This document shows positions 20,471 through 22,298 of a stretch of DNA of 22,298 bases, piece by piece. Under the pieces are notes generated by a model. The model saw only the letters and a program-made list of their open reading frames with translations. It ran no database searches and had not been told where the DNA came from. The stretch's first letter is position 1. Every line of letters starts with the position of its first letter. Source of the stretch: a virus; the IMG/VR virus record IMGVR_UViG_3300032087_005237, positions 1 through 22,298 of that record, one strand, 5' to 3'. Made by a program: the position numbers and the translations under genes.

Positions 20471-20499
20471 ATTATACTATTGTTCCAACCATTCTTCAA
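20471..20499 (-). promoter_or_regulatory. dcd promoter
   Basis: TTGAAG (20499-20494, 4/6), 17-base spacer, TATAAT (20476-20471, perfect). Predicted start near 20464, 14 bases before the dcd ATG at 20450. The spacer overlaps the end of the HNH gene. Confidence 0.65.
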
Positions 20500-20809
20500 T
20501 CCATTTCTCACGGCAGTCAGACCAGAACAGACGCGATCTAAACCATTCTTTCCATTCACGCCCTGACTTGTTTGAATTACAGCCAAAACAAGCCGCTATT
20601 AGGTTATTTCTTGTTGTTTCCCCACCAGCATGACGCGGCACAACATGATCTAATGTTGTATTGTGTTCATTCAACATTTCACCGCAATATGCACAACAAT
20701 AACCCCAACTAACTAAAATTGAATCACGAAAGCGCATTTTTGCTTGCTTACGTGGTATTAATTCAGTGCCGTCAATTTGATGATCACAGCCGTCGTTTTG
20801 ACTGGGCAT
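20477..20809 (-). CDS. HNH endonuclease
   Basis: 110 residues from ATG 20809 (earlier in-frame GTG and TTG are weaker). Zinc-type HNH: CAYCGE, then TTLDHVVPRHAGGETTRNNL and ACFGCNSNKSGR, with CxxC...CxxC pairs framing the D-H and N catalytic core. Phage HNH enzymes either help the terminase nick DNA or act as free-standing homing nucleases. This one is far from the terminase operon and sits between dcd and the endolysin, so a homing or host-DNA-cutting role is at least as likely. Confidence 0.8.
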   Translation of the reverse strand: MPSQNDGCDHQIDGTELIPRKQAKMRFRDSILVSWGYCCAYCGEMLNEHNTTLDHVVPRHAGGETTRNNLIAACFGCNSNKSGREWKEWFRSRLFWSDCREKWIEEWLEQ

Positions 20810-20845
20810 CACCAAATTGCAGCTATTTAATTGTAGCGGCGATAA

Positions 20846-21571
20846 CTAATCCTTAATTATTTGACAGGCTTTTTTGTAGTAATGCAGTCTGTCTTCGATG
20901 CCATTATATCCGCCATTTAATACTCTTGTAACTTGATAAACATCTTCTGTTTTGCATACTTCCGCCCATCGATTTTCTTCAATCCAGCAAACTGCTGACA
21001 AAAATGGGTAAGTGTCGGCAATGTACTTTGCACCGATCTCTAGAACCTTGTCATCACGCATTCCGTTACGTTCCAGCCAAGTACTAAACCTTGTAACGTT
21101 TGCACGGCCAGTCAGCATAATCACGCCAGCACCTTTAAACTTTACGCCATCACCTGGAAAAACATTTCCCAAATCGCTGCGACCTTCATACGCTTTGCCA
21201 GTTGCCAACTCAAGCAGCCAGCGATAACGACCAGTTTCATGGCACGTTTGGGAAATCAAATGACGGCGCTGGTTCAAGCTCGTCATGTCTGTGACACGCA
21301 CCAGCATGTTCAGATCATTCATGAACTTATCGTCAAAATCTGACGGCTTCCAGCCTGAGATTTCGGCAACTTGCTCGCAGGTGATAAGCCATTTTTGTGG
21401 TGGTGGCGCTACCGCAGATGTCCAAGTGTTATACCAGGCAGTTCCTTTCGTGAGGATGTAAGGATCTAGCGCGTTGATCTCGTCCTCTAGTTCGTGGATT
21501 GCAGCAGTTTGATGCCCGAGTTTTTTGTAATACTTGAACAAGTCAAGCAGTCTGATCGGTTTCTTGCTCAT
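20846..21571 (-). CDS. GH19 (chitinase-like) endolysin
   Basis: 241 residues from ATG 21571. An N-terminal segment (IRLLDLFKYYKKLGHQTAAI ... LDPYILTKGTAWYNTW, about 1-50) resembles a helical domain on other phage lysins. The GH19-type catalytic domain follows: RHLISQTCHETGRYRWLLEL (103-122, candidate catalytic Glu112), YEGRSDLGNVFPGDGVKFKG (128-147), AGVIMLTGRANVTRF (148-162) and VTRVLNGGYNGIEDR (214-228). It would cut peptidoglycan at lysis. No signal peptide, so it needs a holin, and small membrane proteins lie directly upstream. Confidence 0.85.
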   Translation of the reverse strand: MSKKPIRLLDLFKYYKKLGHQTAAIHELEDEINALDPYILTKGTAWYNTWTSAVAPPPQKWLITCEQVAEISGWKPSDFDDKFMNDLNMLVRVTDMTSLNQRRHLISQTCHETGRYRWLLELATGKAYEGRSDLGNVFPGDGVKFKGAGVIMLTGRANVTRFSTWLERNGMRDDKVLEIGAKYIADTYPFLSAVCWIEENRWAEVCKTEDVYQVTRVLNGGYNGIEDRLHYYKKACQIIKD

Positions 21572-21824
21572 CAGCCCATTCGTAATAGATGGAGATTGGC
21601 CCGCCAAGAGGCGTTGTTCCTGGGTCGCTGCTTTCTACAACCACGGTGCGCGGCGCAGTGTCTGGCTGGCTATTGTGCCAACCCTCAATTTCAACGTCCA
21701 AGCGAGGTTTAAGCGTCGCATTGAACTTAAAATTTCGTGACGCTTCTTTTAGGTGGTCCGTCCAGTGTTTGTCACCAAAACGCACCACCCATTTGATGTC
21801 GTCTGGGACGCCGATTACTTTTTT
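21543..21824 (-). CDS. -1 frame extension of the 45-residue membrane gene (probable frameshift product)
   Basis: Reading in the -1 frame from the A-AAA-AAG heptamer (21824-21818) gives KK-VIGVPDDIKW-VVRFGDKHWTDHLKE and continues through ATLKPRLDVEIEGWHNSQPD to ISIYYEWADEQETDQTA. There is no ATG; only tandem GTGs at 21788 and 21785. The ten residues before the first GTG look like protein (VPDDIKW), supporting entry by frameshift rather than initiation. The product would be about 136 residues with the membrane segment at the front. No domain recognised. Alternatively it starts at GTG 21788 (81 residues), or the A6 run contains a sequencing error. Confidence 0.55.
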   Translation of the reverse strand, partial: KKVIGVPDDIKWVVRFGDKHWTDHLKEASRNFKFNATLKPRLDVEIEGWHNSQPDTAPRTVVVESSDPGTTPLGGPISIYYEWADEQETDQTA

Positions 21825-21834
21825 GGGAACACCC
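21815..21834 (-). promoter_or_regulatory. Candidate -1 ribosomal frameshift signal
   Basis: Minus strand: AGGGTG (Shine-Dalgarno-like) five bases before the A-AAA-AAG heptamer, followed at once by TAA. The heptamer is in the zero frame in the right phase, and the -1 frame is open beyond it. It resembles the E. coli dnaX signal, where AGGGAG precedes the same heptamer. A short CGTC-CCA-GACG hairpin follows a few bases downstream; no strong one. Confidence 0.6.
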
Positions 21835-21952
21835 TGAGCAGCACTTCCATCACGATTTGAATGATGCTGTTGCTGCGAAGTGGTGACAGAGCAATGATTT
21901 CAGATGCAGCGGCCAAGGCCACGCTGATCATTGCGATTGTTGCGGGATCCAT
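21815..21952 (-). CDS. Small membrane protein, 45 residues (holin-like; frameshift donor)
   Basis: Start ATG 21952. Reads MDPATIAMISVALAAASEII, then ALSPLRSNSIIQIVMEVLLR and VFPKK, TAA. One or two hydrophobic helices, and it sits directly before the endolysin, so a holin or holin-partner role is plausible. Similar short proteins occur in cyanophages to my memory. The last codons are CCA AAA AAG TAA, which place an A-AAA-AAG slippery heptamer exactly before the stop. Confidence 0.6.
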   Translation of the reverse strand: MDPATIAMISVALAAASEIIALSPLRSNSIIQIVMEVLLRVFPKK

Positions 21953-21979
21953 TGGGAAAAATGGTTGCACAAAATTATT

Positions 21980-22177
21980 CTAATGGTTCTTTTCCAAAAC
22001 CCTTAGGCGCAACTCATGATCGTCTAGTCGTTCTTTATGATCTGTTCGCAGAGCAACGATTTGCTCAAGGACGATTTCGACGCGGGCTTCAATGGTTGCG
22101 TGGCGTTTATCGAGTCGCCATAATGCACCAACGCCTGCTGAGATGATGACGGTTGCGATGCCGGAAAACAAGTCCAC
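21980..22177 (-). CDS. Membrane-anchored coiled-coil protein, 65 residues
   Basis: GTG start at 22177 with GGAG eight bases upstream. An N-terminal hydrophobic helix (LFSGIATVIISAGVGALW, 3-20) is followed by a charged coiled coil (RHATIEARVEIVLEQIVALR, HKERLDDHELRLRVLE). This shape is common for small lysis-region proteins (holin partner or spanin-like), and it precedes the other membrane gene and endolysin. The assignment is by shape and place only. Confidence 0.62.
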   Translation of the reverse strand: MDLFSGIATVIISAGVGALWRLDKRHATIEARVEIVLEQIVALRTDHKERLDDHELRLRVLEKNH

Positions 22178-22201
22178 TGCAGGTTCTCCAGCGATCTGCT
22201 T

Positions 22202-22298
22202 TTATTTTAACGGATCTGGTCTGCCTGCAACAATGGCTACCGCACGCCTGTAAAACATGGAATCAGTCTTGCCAGCCTTTTCAAGGGCTTCCTTGACT
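22202..22298 (-). CDS. C-terminus of a hypothetical protein (5' end beyond the window)
   Basis: The minus-strand frame is open from the window edge and ends VKEALEKAGKTDSMFYRRAV, then AIVAGRPDPLK, TAA. Only 31 residues are visible. Helical and basic. It reads like real coding sequence but no family can be named. It is the upstream neighbour of the lysis genes. Confidence 0.5.
   Translation of the reverse strand, partial: VKEALEKAGKTDSMFYRRAVAIVAGRPDPLK

Noticed and set aside
21815-21824. A6 run as a simple sequencing error rather than a frameshift signal
   Set aside because: Cannot be excluded, but the exact slippery phase, adjacent stop and upstream AGGGTG make a real signal at least as likely, so it was kept as a finding with this caveat.
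1-22298. tRNA genes, CRISPR arrays, IS elements, integrase or attachment sites
   Set aside because: Looked for by eye on both strands; no cloverleaf with a TTCRA arm, no regular spacer-repeat pattern, no transposase or integrase motif was found.

Overview
This window looks like part of a tailed-phage genome, or an excised or contig form of one, with a cyanobacterial host as the best guess. The phage assignment is firm. It rests on a packaging and head block (small and large terminase, DUF4055-type portal, MuF-like protein, scaffold-like coiled coil, 340-residue coat protein), a lysis end (GH19-type endolysin, small membrane proteins) and a recombination block (RecE-like nuclease, ERF annealase, SSB, RusA). 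The host guess rests on an RpoD-like sigma factor whose opening (KIGRYPLLTPNQEIDLSRR) reads like cyanobacterial group 2/3 sigma factors, on the scarcity of strong Shine-Dalgarno sequences, and on small proteins of a type I associate with cyanobacteria and their phages. No integrase, tRNA gene, CRISPR array or IS element was seen.

Layout. Positions 1-9121 (minus strand) hold the head and packaging genes. Read in the direction of transcription they are: ParB-like protein, ABC ATPase fused to a GNAT domain, TerS, TerL, portal, a small protein, MuF-like protein, a 23-residue basic peptide, a TUDOR-like protein, a small basic protein, the scaffold-like protein, the coat protein and a partial decoration-like protein. 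Most neighbours overlap by 1-4 nt, and a good promoter precedes the ParB-like gene. Positions 9174-10312 hold a cassette of three small genes bracketed by two pairs of direct repeats. Positions 10313-12949 hold DUF932, three small proteins and an ASCH-domain protein, several with their own sigma70-like promoter. Positions 13164-14939 hold a run of small regulator-like genes, among them a ribbon-helix-helix-like protein and a winged-helix protein with a repeat linker.

The plus strand, 14943-19494, holds the early or replication-recombination block: RusA, a DGQHR-type ParB/sulfiredoxin-like protein, a small RHH protein, a small membrane protein, RecE-like nuclease, ERF, a 16-codon minigene, SSB and the sigma factor. 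From 19471 to the end, mostly minus strand, are a small helical protein, dCTP deaminase, HNH nuclease, endolysin and small membrane proteins.

The observations I rate highest are these. (i) A dnaX-type A-AAA-AAG slippery heptamer in the correct phase, immediately before the stop of a 45-codon membrane gene, with an ATG-less -1 frame open beyond it (21543-21952). (ii) A strong intrinsic terminator whose U-tract ends one base before the ATG of the phage sigma factor. (iii) A shared 5' leader design (5'-terminal stem-loop, then CACCCGATTC, then ATG 2-4 nt later) on three separate accessory transcripts. (iv) A ParB plus ABC-GNAT pair fused into the terminase operon, which suggests DNA modification coupled to packaging. 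(v) A perfect palindrome overlapping the -35 of the DUF932 promoter. Functions beyond recognised families are inference.
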